Shown: positions 13,001 to 24,960 of the stretch, in pieces
Layout: each line of letters starts with the position of its first letter
How positions within the stretch are numbered: the stretch's first letter is position 1
DNA from: Thamnaconus septentrionalis
Lineage: Eukaryota; Chordata; Actinopteri; Tetraodontiformes; Monacanthidae
Direction: 5' to 3'
Assembly (NCBI GenBank): GCA_009823395.1
Contig: CM020515.1
Span: 17,861,489-17,925,488, forward strand
DNA length: 64,000 nucleotides
Translations under genes and position numbers: made by a program
Notes under the pieces: model-generated
What the model was told of the DNA's origin: nothing
What the model saw: only the letters and a program-made list of their open reading frames with translations
The model's database searches: none

Positions 13001-14700
13001 TCCGCAGGCTGGAAGCTGCCGTCGCTCGCTACTTTCGCCGCGCATGCCTGAGTAAATTCTCTTTGTGCGGAGCCGAGGCAGCGGTGAACAGATGGGACAT
13101 CGCAGAACGTTGCGTAACTGCTGCTGTTACACTGACAATCATCCAAATGTTAACCAGAGATGCTCCTTCACATCTTTTCTCATGCGGACAACCACTCTGA
13201 CATGAACAGGTTAGATCTTTTTTCATGCTCCGTGCGTTATTTGCATTCGCCCCCATTAGGCCCTTTGCAGGGGAAGCGCTCTCTGGTTCGATCTAAAAGC
13301 GATTAAACGATGCTTAATGCCGTGTCAAAAGGTCCCGCCAGGGGTTCCAGAGGAGGTTCTTTGGAGCGGCGACCGATGTGGCATTCTCAAAATTGTGACT
13401 TAATTAGCAAACGGTGGGGGCTCCCTGGGCCACGGCGCCTCAATTACTGAAGTGACGCGCCTGTGGTGCCACATTAATTGTGAGGCAAACACTTGTCAGC
13501 GTAAAAGATCATCTCAAAAAATAATTATAACTTTGTGGAGGTGAGGAGTGGGAGGGGAGAGCAGAAGAAGGCCCCGGGCTGCCTCAGAGTGGAATTTGTC
13601 TCAACTCTAATGACTCCGTTGTGCATTGAACTTTCTAATGAGGCTGCCGATACGGTGCCTGGGCTCTCGCTAAGTGGCAAGCAGCCTGGACTTGTTTGAT
13701 TAATGCTGGATGGAGATGATGGATAAGAAAGAGAGCTGCAGTAAATGATTATGGGACTAATAATAATAATGTAATGTTGTTTAGTGGAGGTTCTTCCACT
13801 CTTTGTTGGTTAATCAGACGGCGAAGCTCGAGTTCAGACTGTTAGTCATCAGAAACACTCTCTCGCCACAATCTGGGCCGTGACGCAGATTTCTAAATGT
13901 GTTGCATCTGTCACCAACTCCTGCTAAATATTTCACTCTGTTTTTGTGTTTGTGACAAGTGTTGATCCGTCAGAACTTTACACTTTTTTTTTTTGTCAGA
14001 GCAGTGATTTACATGGACACGGGCTGTTCCTCCCCTCCCCCCAGCCTCCCTCTAAATTTATGCATGACACGTCATTTAAATGTTTGCAAACTTTTGCGAA
14101 GCAGACAGACGTGTTTGTTTGACAGGAGTTCACCCAAGCACGTTCTGTCTGGAGGAGTCATTTAAAGAGTGGCCTCTGGTAGATGCCTACTGTCCAATTT
14201 CCTCTGCTTGAATACGTTTCAGTTTTTATCATGAGGCTTTTTTTATATGTAAATAAAAATAAATAAGAGATGTAGATTAGTTTTCTGTTGGGCAACCATC
14301 CAAATAATTGTTTATTTCAAAGTTATAAGCGACTCGAAAAAGACCGCAATCGATGAAGAACGGACGGGCTGCTTCAACTTTAGCATGGAACACAAAGGCC
14401 TGATAACGACCTTCCTTACTTGCTGTAACTAAAAAAAAAAAAAAAAAACTTTTTACAAGATACTTTGTCTTTCTAGTGCTGAGCTCGTTACATCATGTAT
14501 ATAAAATATGAAGCGCCGTGGAAAAGTTTACCTGCCCGAGACGGAAGCGGAGTTGTTCTTGCCACGGTGACTGCGTAGTGTGGTTGTTTGTGCGCTCAGC
14601 CGTGATAATTAAAGACTCCTTTCCCTTCCTGAGGTCCCACTATTTCCTGCGCTACTAACAGAACAACTTCTCTGCAAATAAGACAAAAATCCAGACTTGA
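10030..14700. other. Intergenic desert segment with TAATTA-rich blocks
   Basis: No gene is recognised. The 192-codon frame at 11555-12133 overlaps a 129-codon frame on the opposite strand, and neither has a domain. Blocks near 10230-10345 and 13250-13520 are repeat-free and carry homeodomain-type TAATT cores, compatible with regulatory elements. Confidence 0.5.
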
Positions 14701-14704
14701 ACAT

Positions 14705-14800
14705 GGGAGATGGAATATTTTATTTCCAAGTAATCAAAGAGAAAAATAGAACAACCGTTCTTGACAGTAAACAAACAGAAGCAAAAGTAATTCTGGTAAA
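14705..14800 (+). mobile_element. Fragment of the Myb/SANT-bearing element family
   Basis: The plus strand reads FQVIKEKNRTTVLDSKQTE. At the DNA level it closely matches the coding part of the element at 15652-16126 (on its minus strand), sharing an AAGTAATCAAAGAGAAAAAT block. Only this scrap is recognisable and no terminal repeats were found. Confidence 0.5.
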
Positions 14801-15651
14801 ATATCACCGCCACGGGACGGCTCTCGTCTGGACGTTCACACCTACCGTTAGCGTCCACCCGCGTCCTTGCGTCAGTAATCAGACCCCTCATTGCGTCGGA
14901 ATCGCACGCACGCCGATTGCCGACACATCTGCCGACCTCGCGAAGGCGGAAGAGCCAGAGGTGTTCTCGGAAAACACATTAACATTAACATGAACATGAA
15001 TTGCTTTGCATTGAATTGCATCTCCGTTCATCTGCTTCTCAAGGTCCCGTCAGCTTCTTCAGTGTGGAGCATTACGTTATAGAAGCATCTGCTGAGAATA
15101 GGGACAAAGTCGCCCGTCTCTGATGGCCACGCACTCGCGTCTGATTGAATTGCTTCCGTCTGGCTATGCTCGCATTTCTTTTTTTTTCACTTTGAAAAAA
15201 AAACCCCATTGCAGTCGAATAAATGGCGTGGCTTTACAAGGTAAAACTCAATAAGCACTTAAAAGCGCATGAAGTGCAGTGATCTCTGCCGCCATGAATG
15301 TCTTTGAAAGTTTCCTTCTATTCATGTGCGTCCCATAATGAATTTCCATTATGCTGCTATGTAAAAAAAATGATTGCGTCACTGTCTTTCCCAACTGGGC
15401 ACAGTCACTGGCACACGTCAGACACTCAGACGAGCCACATTTCATATAGCCAGTGAATCTGTCTGTCCTGTAAATTATCTCCATCTCTGAACATTCAGGT
15501 CAGCATTAACTGCCCCGTAAGTGCAGTTCAATCATCCCTACGAGCCACATTTCATTATTTTGAGGCTGTGACCCCTCCGGTGCTTCAGTTGATTCATCAG
15601 TCCCTCAGATGTTGGATTTGCAAGGCTGCATTTTAACTCAACACTACAGTA

Positions 15652-16126
15652 GCTGCATTTCCATTATAGTTTTTCGCAAAATTAAAGCCATATTTCTAAA
15701 ATTTCAATCAAGTAGAATTGCGCAGGGGTTTGCATTGACTGGTGTGAAGTGCATAAGCTGTAATTCAGACCATGGCTTTTCAAAGCCCTTCTCTCTCCTT
15801 TCCCTTCCCGTTCTTTCAGTGAATCTGCTTTTCAATGTTGTTTGCCTTCTGGAATGGTTGTTATATTTTTCTCTTTGATTACTTGTAAAAAATATTCCCT
15901 CTCCTCCTCCGTCCAATCACACCGCACCATTTTTACTTGAAGTGAACTGGTCACGTGACCCCGTACGCCACGTCCGATATGACTGTACATATATGGATAA
16001 CTCTATATAGGCCTGAAAAAACCACCTCATGAGAGCGTCAAAGCCATATTTGAGAGGTTTTTCCATGTTTGGGTGTTTCCATGACCAGTTGTTTTATTGT
16101 CATATTGTGGAGTGTGGAAACGCAGC
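15652..16126 (-). mobile_element. Non-autonomous DNA element with Myb/SANT-like remnant, copy 1
   Basis: The ends are inverted: GCTGCATTTCC at the left and GGAAACGCAGC at the right. Both are flanked by TACAGT, a possible target duplication or extension of the terminal repeat. On the minus strand an ATG at 15930 starts MVRCDWTEEEREYFLQVI followed by KEKNITT, then a stop a few codons later. The W-T-E-E-E pattern and the EKN helix resemble Myb/SANT (trihelix) DNA-binding proteins often carried by fish DNA transposons. The remainder is noncoding. It is paralogous to 20017-20446 across the full length, including a TCACGTGACCCCGT block. The superfamily is not assigned. Confidence 0.6.
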
Positions 16127-19100
16127 TACAGTGAGAGTGGAGGACATTCTAGAACTCACTGAAATGAAGTTTCAAAAACTCGGCTGTGCCCATATTTTTC
16201 AATATTTTGTGTCTCACCAGTATTTCTAATGTGTTTTGCACCAGTTTTTTTTTTTTCTCCCCTACAAGCTGGTAGCAAAACCAGGTCATCCTTCAGTGTC
16301 AGTTTCCATGTAGTTATGTATTCAGTTCAGGTCTCAGTCGTGGCCGACATAACGATCAAGCATACAACCATATTGATGAGCATGAATCCCCCCCGCCCAT
16401 TCCCTCTGCAACCCCGCCCCCCCTCTCCACCATCGTTACTTATCTGTTTTATTCATGCCCTGTGAGTCAGGACACGGAAATCAATATACACCATCTGCCT
16501 GGTTGTCCTCATACTGTTGCAATTCATCTTGGCCCCCCCCAAAAAACATCCACTCGCTACTAATAGACAAACAATAACACCGCCAATAGTAATTGCAGAT
16601 TTTCTTTGTGACTAATGCCCAGTAACACAGTAATAGGCGCAAAGCCAGATAAACGGCGCAAAAATAAATATATAAATAAATGAATAAGCAAAAACAAAGC
16701 GGTTGAAAGCAGCCTGAGCCTTCTCTGCTCGCTTTATTTTTATACCCTCCAACTTTCCCTCTGCTGGCTGACTGAGCGGTCGTGGCGCGTGAAGCTGCAT
16801 ACCAGCCACGGACGGTCGTCCGTGTCGAGGCGAGAATAATCCTTCCCACCATGCACCGCCGACCCGCCGCTCACACGTTCCCCCGATACCTGGCATCTCT
16901 CCAGTTAGAGTGCGTCAGAAACCATTTGTTGCCTGCTCATCCGACTCGGAGGAGGCTGCAGGACGGCAGTGTTTGAGTTTTGGATGAGAGCCTGGAGGAG
17001 GGCGCCTTGAGTGCGGCCGTCCATGGATGGCTGGTGTCAGAGGCAACGAGGGAAGTAGATCAGATCAGCTTTTTTTAACCTCCTCTCAAGGTTTGTACTG
17101 ATCTGATTTCTGCCGCCGCCTCTCCTGAAAACACTTGCAGCAGAGCATCCGGCTGAGATACGGCTGCGCGGAGCAGAGAGCGGAACTGCCCGCGTGTGTC
17201 GCCCTGACAGCAACGGCCCATTGAATGAGTAGCGTGGCTAAACGAAAGGACAGCAATTTTACTCTCGGCCCCTCGATGCGTTTCGTGCTTGGCTGCAGTG
17301 CAGGTCAACTGTGAGCAAGTTGTCCCACCGGGACGGACGTTTCTCTGGGGAGTCTTTTTCTGACAGAAGGGCGGCTGTAATGCTGCTGCTGCTGCAAGCT
17401 GAGCCCACCGGCTCCTGGGCTATGGGGAGGGACTTTGGGAGTCTCTTCAGGGTGCATCAGTTAAATGAGTGGTCCGAGGACAGAAACGAACCCATTCAAA
17501 CACAAAAAACAATCTGTTAGAGTCGAATGACCTTGACTGAACCGAGGAGGTTTTAAACTCTTCGTACAGTCCTCTCCGCTTTGTGTGAATTCATGATTTA
17601 AGACGTCCCACAAACTTTGGAACCTCCGGCTTTTAATTCGTCATTCTTGGGCTTTTAATCGGGTTTCATCCATTATTTAATAATGCAGATGTTCTATTCA
17701 GCCCGACACTTTGTCTTCAAGTCGCTTCTTTAATCCTTTTTAGTAACACAGATTTTTCTTTTTTTTTTTAAACCTTTTTTCTTTCTATTTGTGGCCTAAA
17801 TGGTTTTGACCACTTAGGATTCTTAGGACTTCACGCTTGTACTTTGATTTTCTTCACCAATACTGCCACTTTTAAGTTTGCAGCCAGTTGCCCATTAGAT
17901 AAAGTTTGTCATCAGTCTGACTCGCAGTTTCTCTGGGTTTCAGCAATGAGCCCCTTCACCTCAGGAGGCTTGATAGGGCACTGATATCTAAAAAAAAAAA
18001 AATCTTGCAAGTGAAGCCACTGACTTTAAAGAAAGATGAAAAAATTGATATTTTACGCAACAGTAATTGATTTGAATAAGTTTTCTTTGACAATTAAAAA
18101 CTCAGACTATGTATATATATATATATATATATATACACGCTGAGATTGGTCATTAAAAAAAATGCCATTACTTTTCACAGGTGGAGCATGTTGAGCTCTT
18201 ATCTTGATGAAATAATAATTAGAAAAGTAGCTGTGCAGGGAGTGAAATGGGATTGTTGCTCATGTTAATAACTGCTGACTGCGGAATGCTGACGTCTGTG
18301 TCCACCGTCTTGCAGCGCGGTGGCCGAAAAACCAGAAACCGTCTGAGGCGCAAACCTTCCACTCAGCCAAGCTTGTCACTCAGTTTAAATTTGGATGGTG
18401 TTTATGCACCAGTGTAGGCACTAATTGGACTTGGACACCATTGCACCAGGGGGAACAGTTTGGTTGACTGAACTATAAATACAACAATCAGCCGAATCCT
18501 TTCAGAGCGTTTGCCGCCGTCACACCTCGGCCTTGCAGGGACGGCCGACTCTGTCTCTGTCCACCCGCGGCGCACACAACTCTCGGCGGGACGCCGCTAA
18601 TCAAAATGAGTTTTGTAAATGTTTCATGGCAAACACAAACATTGTTTTCTGGGAAACAATAACTACGCTGGCAGCACACAGACGCCTCATTTTTTATCCC
18701 GTCAGTCGGAGCCAACTGAAAATGTTCTGGCAGGGGATGCATAATAAACTTTTCCTTAGACTGCCCAGCTTTAATTATATATATTTTATGGCTAAACTTT
18801 TTTCTGTAGCATTGCCAACTGATAAACGCTTTCAGGCTCTCGAGTCCTCCAACCCCGTGAATATTTTGCTAGTTGTGTTAGTCGTTTTCCTTTCTGTTCA
18901 GACAGTAGTAAGTATAGCGATTTGTTATCAGTTGAGTTCCAATGTAAATATAAATAATAAATAAATATAAAATGAATATAAATAGTAATTGAAAGTTGTG
19001 CCTGGAGTTTGCTGGAAGAAGCCGGAAACATCAGTCAAGTGAATTTTGTGGCATGTTTGAATGAATCTGGGAAAAAAAAAGTTCATTAACTTTCAAGGAC

Positions 19101-20016
19101 ATCAACGTTATTGATAAATGAACGTGGGTTGTATTTTCCACATGATGCAGTTCCTCTGTAGGTTTGTTGAAATGCGCACGCACTTCGTCATTCGTGGATT
19201 CCCAGATACAGTTTCATAGAAAAGCTGTCTGTTGTGCCACAGCCCTGCTTCCAAGCCATTCAATTTAAAATTAATCCTGCCACAAGTGTGCAGCAAACCC
19301 GCCTCCCCAGCCCCGGTCTCCTCTGAGCATCTCCACTGGTAATTCTTTATCTTGTCATTGACGGATGGCTACCAAATGTCTTTATGTGTTATCATTTAAA
19401 TGATATTCATATTTCCCTAACAGTTATTTGCTATTGTAATGGAGGTTGCGGCGCACAGAGAGTTTCGTCCGTGTGCAGCCCGGAGATAAAACGCTCTCAG
19501 AGGACGTCGCAGATATGAACGTCCCGCCTCGCCGGTGAACTGAGTCTTTGCTGGGTGAGAGGGAGGGAGACGGAGGGGGCTGGCTGGCGCTCGCAGCAGA
19601 TGCTCGGCCGCCTCATATTGTCTCACATGGGACTTAACACATTTAGGACCCAGCGGGATTCGACAAACAAACAACACCTTGTCTGACACGAACGCATCCC
19701 TCAGCTGCTCGACAGGCAGCGCTTCTCTCCATTTTAGTTTGTGTCATTTTTTTTTTTTTTTTTTTTGAGCCCGCATTATTTCAAGATGGTCCACCCGAGG
19801 CGCCGCCTGAGGCCGATTTTGCCCAGCCGAGAGCTTTTTGCTGGCTCTGCGGGCACGTCCAGCCTGCTGGTGGCCGTTCCGGTCTGCTCCGTGAAGCCAC
19901 GTGAACCAGCTGGTGGAGCCGAGTCGCTGCAGGACACCCTGGACCCGCTTCAAGTATTGAGTGTGTCTCTTTGTGCCGGCTGTCTCACCAAATAGGAGAG
20001 AGAGGGAGAGACAGTC
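16127..20016. other. Intergenic desert segment
   Basis: No gene was recognised. It contains C-rich tracts near 16390-16430, a (TA)n array at 18112-18135 and poly(T) runs. The 143-codon frame at 18533 shows no domain. Confidence 0.55.
18112..18135. repeat. (TA)n microsatellite
   Basis: Twelve perfect TA units. Confidence 0.95.
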
Positions 20017-20446
20017 GCTGCGTTTCCAAAATAAAAGCGATATTTCTAAAATTGGTTCAATTGCGATTTGCAGGTGTTTCCATTGAATGGCGTGAAGCGC
20101 ATTAGCCGTAATTCTCGTAAAATCTCGTCCCGCAAACCCCACTGTGAGGAGGATGGAGGTACAAAACATTCTGCCTTATTTTTCTCCTCGATTACTTGTA
20201 AAAAATATTCCATCTCCTCCTCCGTCCAAACGTAACGCTCCATTTTCACTGGTCAGTGAACTGGTCATGTGACCCCGTTTCCATGATACTTTTGCGAGAT
20301 ACGTCTATTTGAAAAACCACCTGATGAGCGCGTCAAAACCTTTTAGCCATGTTTGAGAGTTTTTTCCAAGTTTAGCTGTTTCCATTACTAGCTTTTTCTC
20401 GCCATATTTAGGTCTTGCACAATTCTAGGGGTGATGGAAGCGCAGC
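20017..20446 (-). mobile_element. Non-autonomous DNA element with Myb/SANT-like remnant, copy 2
   Basis: This is the second copy of the family. It is bounded by GCTGCGTTTCC at the left and GGAAGCGCAGC at the right. Its minus-strand frame from 20249 to 20046 (67 codons) is the longest in the family. It starts MKMERYVWTEEEMEYFLQVI and continues EEKNKAE, and the frame stays open further than in copy 1. The shared internal segments (TTACTTGTAAAAAATATTCC, AACCACCTGATGAG, GTCAAAACC) appear in the same order as in copy 1. No transposase is present, so it would have depended on an autonomous relative. Confidence 0.6.
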
Positions 20447-20890
20447 TAGTGAGAATAGAAGGAGGGTGGCGCTTTTCACAGGAAGCTTTCCTAAGAACTA
20501 AAGAACTAATTGCCGGTCCAAGCCTGTGGGATGTGTCCTCTGCATGCATATTTAAGGGAAACTTTGCCTTTTGAAAAAAAAAACCCTCACATTTAAATCC
20601 CCCTCCCTGGCTCCTTTCCCTTCATTCGCTTCACATGTGATGCGTTTTCAGCAAAAAAGAAAAGATCAAGTCTGCCCCCGGGGGAAGAGATGAATTTAGA
20701 AACGGCGCAGCCTGTGGCTGGCTACTGTTTTGCAGGATAATGTCATCCTCGTCAGCAGCAGGTGCTCTGGAACACAAGTGAGACCTAATCGTAGGCGTTG
20801 ACCTTTTCCAGGCCCATCACGGTATGCATTGATAATCTGGACGCAGCCGGACGTCAGAGCAGGTCAGAGGAGGCAGCCAGAGATCCGGAG

Positions 20891-20956
20891 CTCTGCCTCT
20901 CTCTCTTCCTCTCTCTCTCTCTCTCTCTCTCCCTCCCTCTTTCTCGCTCTCTCTCG
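20891..20956. repeat. (CT)n low-complexity tract
   Basis: A pyrimidine tract dominated by CT dinucleotides with a few interruptions. Confidence 0.9.
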
Positions 20957-21662
20957 TGATGGTGCCTCTTTATTTTTCCGCAGTTTCTCTTTTGTGCGTG
21001 AAGCGAAGCGTCCCCGCTGATGACACTTTAGCCGTGGTCCACCGGGCCTAATCTGTTTATGTCTGCTGGTTTTTTTTTATAGTTGATTGATGAAGCTGTT
21101 AATGCTTCCAAACCACTGCTTGAATTTGACCAGGTGATTTCTGCCAGTTTGGCTTCCTATTGAAACCTGTGCTTCCGTCGTGCTGGTGCGTGTGCTTGAA
21201 AGAGGGCCAGCAGCTGTGAGGCAGCCGCAGCGCCTCATCCTCATTTGGAAACCTTGTGAATGTTTTTCTCACTTGGGTTAGATGTGTGATATCAAGTACA
21301 TTAACACCCTGTGGCTGTGTCATTACACAGTACACTCTAAAGTTCCATTCTACCATGTTTCATTCACAATTCCTATTTACACCAGAGATTTTTTTTTTTT
21401 GCTTTCGTGTTTCCAAGAGTAATTCAAATCATTTTTTTTTTTAGGTGTGCCCCATAAAACACAAAATCATTTTCTTTGACGTTATGAATTATTCATGCTT
21501 CTTCACTTACTATGCAATACATTCATGCTGTATATTTATACTTTCTGGCTGGGACTCGGCAATGAGAATGTTTGGCTGGCTGGAGAAAAAAAAATGAAAA
21601 ACCAAACTTAATACTTTAGTTCAGCTTCATTGTCCCGGAGTTGAAAAGCTTGAAAACAGATG

Positions 21663-21664
<2 letters not shown>

Positions 21665-21693
<29 letters not shown>
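21665..21693. repeat. (TG)n microsatellite
   Basis: About 14 TG units. A GCATGC-rich self-complementary stretch follows at 21710-21732. Confidence 0.95.
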
Positions 21694-21859
21694 CTTTGCT
21701 CGCAGTGTGCATGCAAGCATGCATGCATGCAGGCGGCGTAAGCAGGCCTGTATTCTCCAGGTGACTGCAGACAAGCACTAAAAGGCAGGATTAGAGTTAA
21801 TGTATGCACAATCACTCTTTAGCCTCAGTGCACTCCTCCCCCCGAGGTGCAAGGGACGC

Positions 21860-21908
21860 ACACAAACACATGTGCACACAAACACAAACACACACACACA
21901 CACACACT
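21860..21908. repeat. (CA)n microsatellite, imperfect
   Basis: CA units with interspersed AA and TG interruptions. Confidence 0.9.
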
Positions 21909-23274
21909 CAGCCATGGAAAATGTCAGAAATTTCCTAGCCAAGCGTGAGCCACAGCCGGTGTACTTCTATATTTTTGCCCAAGTGAGGCACAGGCTGCTT
22001 TTTGACACTTTGTCCAGCGTAGCATTTTGATATCAATCACAAATATTGATTTTTTTTTTTTTTCCAGACATCTGTTTTCCAAGACGGCTGCGTGCATTTC
22101 CACACCCTTTTTTTTCTCTTATTTCTCTTCCTCCCAGATCCTCCTTCACCTTACACTATATTTTCATAAGGAACTTCAAAGTTGTCGCTCTCACGTTCCC
22201 AGGGTCGGGCTCAGCTCTGTCTCATTACCTGTGTGGATAAAAAGCCTCGTGCTTTCACGGTGAAGGAGCTGCGACTGTCGCCGGCGCGGCTCAAAGTAAA
22301 TATGAGAATCTCTTTCATGTGGCGCCGCTCGCTGCTGATGAATGTGATCTTAATGGGTGACACGTGTGGGCTTTAGCTCCTCAGCTGCGGATTTCACACG
22401 TGTGAGTCTTTGCTAATGCTCCACATAAGCGCGGCTGAGGCGTTAAGGGAGATGCTTTTGATTTTAAGCCAGCCGGTCGGCCTCTGCTGTGTCGTCAGAA
22501 AAGTTTTAGAGAGAGTGAGAAAATCAAACCTCTTCACGGGAGGGGATTTGCTGGGATTCCATCAGAGTTTAATTTTGTGCGAGGTTACGCAACGCTGTAG
22601 CCTTTAATGTCGAGAGAAAGAGAAGGAATTAAGGAAGGAGGGGAGAAGGAAGAATTTTCACTCTTCTCGCCTCCTTTTGAATGGAGTCTCAGTTTCCCAA
22701 ATAGATTCAAAGTCAGTAACTTCAAACGGCAGGAATTGACACCGGCCGATCTGATGACCTCGCGCTTTTTAACATTTAGCGCTACTTCCCAGTTTGCTGC
22801 TCGCTGGTGCTTGTCTGCCGGCTGATGCCGAGCTGCAGGAGGATCCAATTATAAAACGGCAGCCTGACAGAATAACTTGTCTACAAAACCCCCAGCTTTC
22901 ACATCACGGGCATTAATTTGATCCGCCGCTACACTCGGCAAATTCATTAATGTGGAAACAAAAGGATTCAAAGCCTTCGATGAGGTCTCCTCATTAGGGA
23001 GTCTCCCTCCCGCTCAATTGCAGATAATTACCCTGTGTGCTTCGAGAGCACCCAGACATTTTGTAAAGGCCGATTGCTTTTGAGTCCATCTGTATTTATT
23101 TATTTATTTTTCTTGCAAGTCCTTATACGCACAGAAAATTCATCTGCTTTCTGCAAGGGCTGGCTGAGCCCTTCATCGTGATCAGATGGGAGTCATTGAA
23201 GAAGTTGCTGCTCTGAGAGAGAGAGTCTGCGGTTTTCTCGTGACCCTGATTGGTTGCAGGATGATCCCACCGGC

Positions 23275-23277
<3 letters not shown>

Positions 23278-23336
<59 letters not shown>

Positions 23337-23355
23337 TGTGTGTGTGTGTGTGTGT
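23278..23355. repeat. (GT)n microsatellite
   Basis: About 78 bases of GT with a single GGG interruption. It creates long spurious CV and HT open frames on both strands. Confidence 0.97.
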
Positions 23356-24409
23356 CCATGGAGAGAGGTTTTGCGATCACGCTGGGATTTGTCACAGGTT
23401 TAGAAAGGAGCGCGTGCCGGCACCGCTGCATGCAAATAAGCTTTTAATGTAGCACACACAGGAGTGAAGTGACTTGGGCCGTTCTTTTGTATCCTACTGA
23501 CATTTTAAAGAAATTGCCGGATGAATAATTTAAAGGTCGGCTCTACATATTTGACTCCATTCTATTTTATTTTTTTTTCCCCTCCTCGTGCCTCGCTAAA
23601 ATAAAGTGTCACGGCCCGCTAATCGCACTGAATTGCCATTTAGCTTTGCTTTATTATCCGGCCTGACATTATGTCCGTTGCGCTTTTGTGTCACCCGCTG
23701 ATGAGCGATGAAACCTTTTCACAGGCTGCGGCGGAAGCCGCCGTAGGCGGGTTTCCCACTTTAATTAAGGGGGATATGTTGTGTCAATCAAGTGGCTTCG
23801 CAGCCCTGCGCCTGAACACGCACACGGTTATCATTCATCAGCTGTTACGAAGCTGACAAGTAAATATCAGCATTATTGAGTAGAGGGACATCTTCCTTTT
23901 GAACAAAAATAGAAGCTTCCTGCCTTCCTGGTTCAGGCAGGTCAGCTGTCTCCATTAGCAGCCCACCGAACTGCCGTCGCTGTCCAGCTCTTCCTGCCAT
24001 CACTTCTTCCTTCACCGCCACTTCCCTCCTCTCTCCACCCTAAGTCGCACCTCGGGAGCCAGAAGTTTGAAAGCAGCCTCGCTCTGCTGTTTCTGGTCAT
24101 GTTCCAAGACCCTCAGCCGGGATTGTTCATCCCATCCAGACGTTTCCATCCTATGAGGCGTCATAACATGCAACATCATTCCCCTTTACAGATGCAAGTG
24201 TTTGCCTCTGGGGGCAATAAGTCACTACTTGGCAAGCAGCTCATCCATCAAGCCAGTTTCCTAATTGACGGGCTCCCTGCTGGGGTCAAAGTGGCCACAG
24301 TGACCTGTGTTTCTTTATTATTCCACCAGTTTATCCTGAATGAAATCCTCTGTTTGTGCAGAACTATAACCGTTTGCTGTCAAGTTAAGTTCATCCTGCC
24401 GTTAAAGTA

Positions 24410-24960
24410 GCAGCAGCCCGCGGTTGCGAAGCCCAGACCCGAAAAAGGTCAGACTGAGGCCTTGTCGGGGGAGGGGAGGGGGGCCGACAACATGGCCGGC
24501 GGTCGTCGTCACGCAAACTGCACACACTTGACCGTGCAGCCTCGGAAGGTGTTGTGGTGAAAAAGCAGGCGACAGTGGCGCCGAACAGACGAGCGCGTGC
24601 CAATCTGCCAAAGTCGGCGCAGTCCGACGGGAAGGTGACTGACAGCGGCCCTCCTGCTAAATCTGGACGTGTGCGAACCTGCTCGCCTGCCACGCACCCG
24701 TCGCCCCGCCACGGCCGCTCTGACGAGCCGGGCGGCCGGGCAGCCGACGGGGGGCCCTTGGAAGGCTGTGGATGAGTGACGGGAAACCAGCCCCTGCACG
24801 AACCCTTCGCCGCCCCCCCACACACACACACACACACATATCCTGGTGCGGCTGCTGCTGAATCACAGTAGTGCGGCAGCTGATGGGAGCTGACAGCACG
24901 TCTGACTAACGGACCGCCCGCCCTTATCCCGCCGCCTGCGGGCGCGCTAAACGCACTGAC
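24410..24960. other. CpG-rich patch
   Basis: This stretch is GC-rich with dense CpG. It is open on the minus strand for 191 codons only because stop codons are rare in such composition. The translation is low-complexity and Arg/Pro/Ala-rich with no domain. It could be an orphan CpG island. A short CA repeat lies at 24819-24838. Confidence 0.4.

Noticed and set aside
19744..20169. 141-codon minus-strand open frame ending in a Lys run
   Set aside because: It partly overlaps the DNA element copy in a different frame and runs into a poly(T) tract. It is not a plausible protein.
21710..21732. GCATGC-rich self-complementary stretch
   Set aside because: It is a simple repeat next to a TG array. 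No independent function is suggested.
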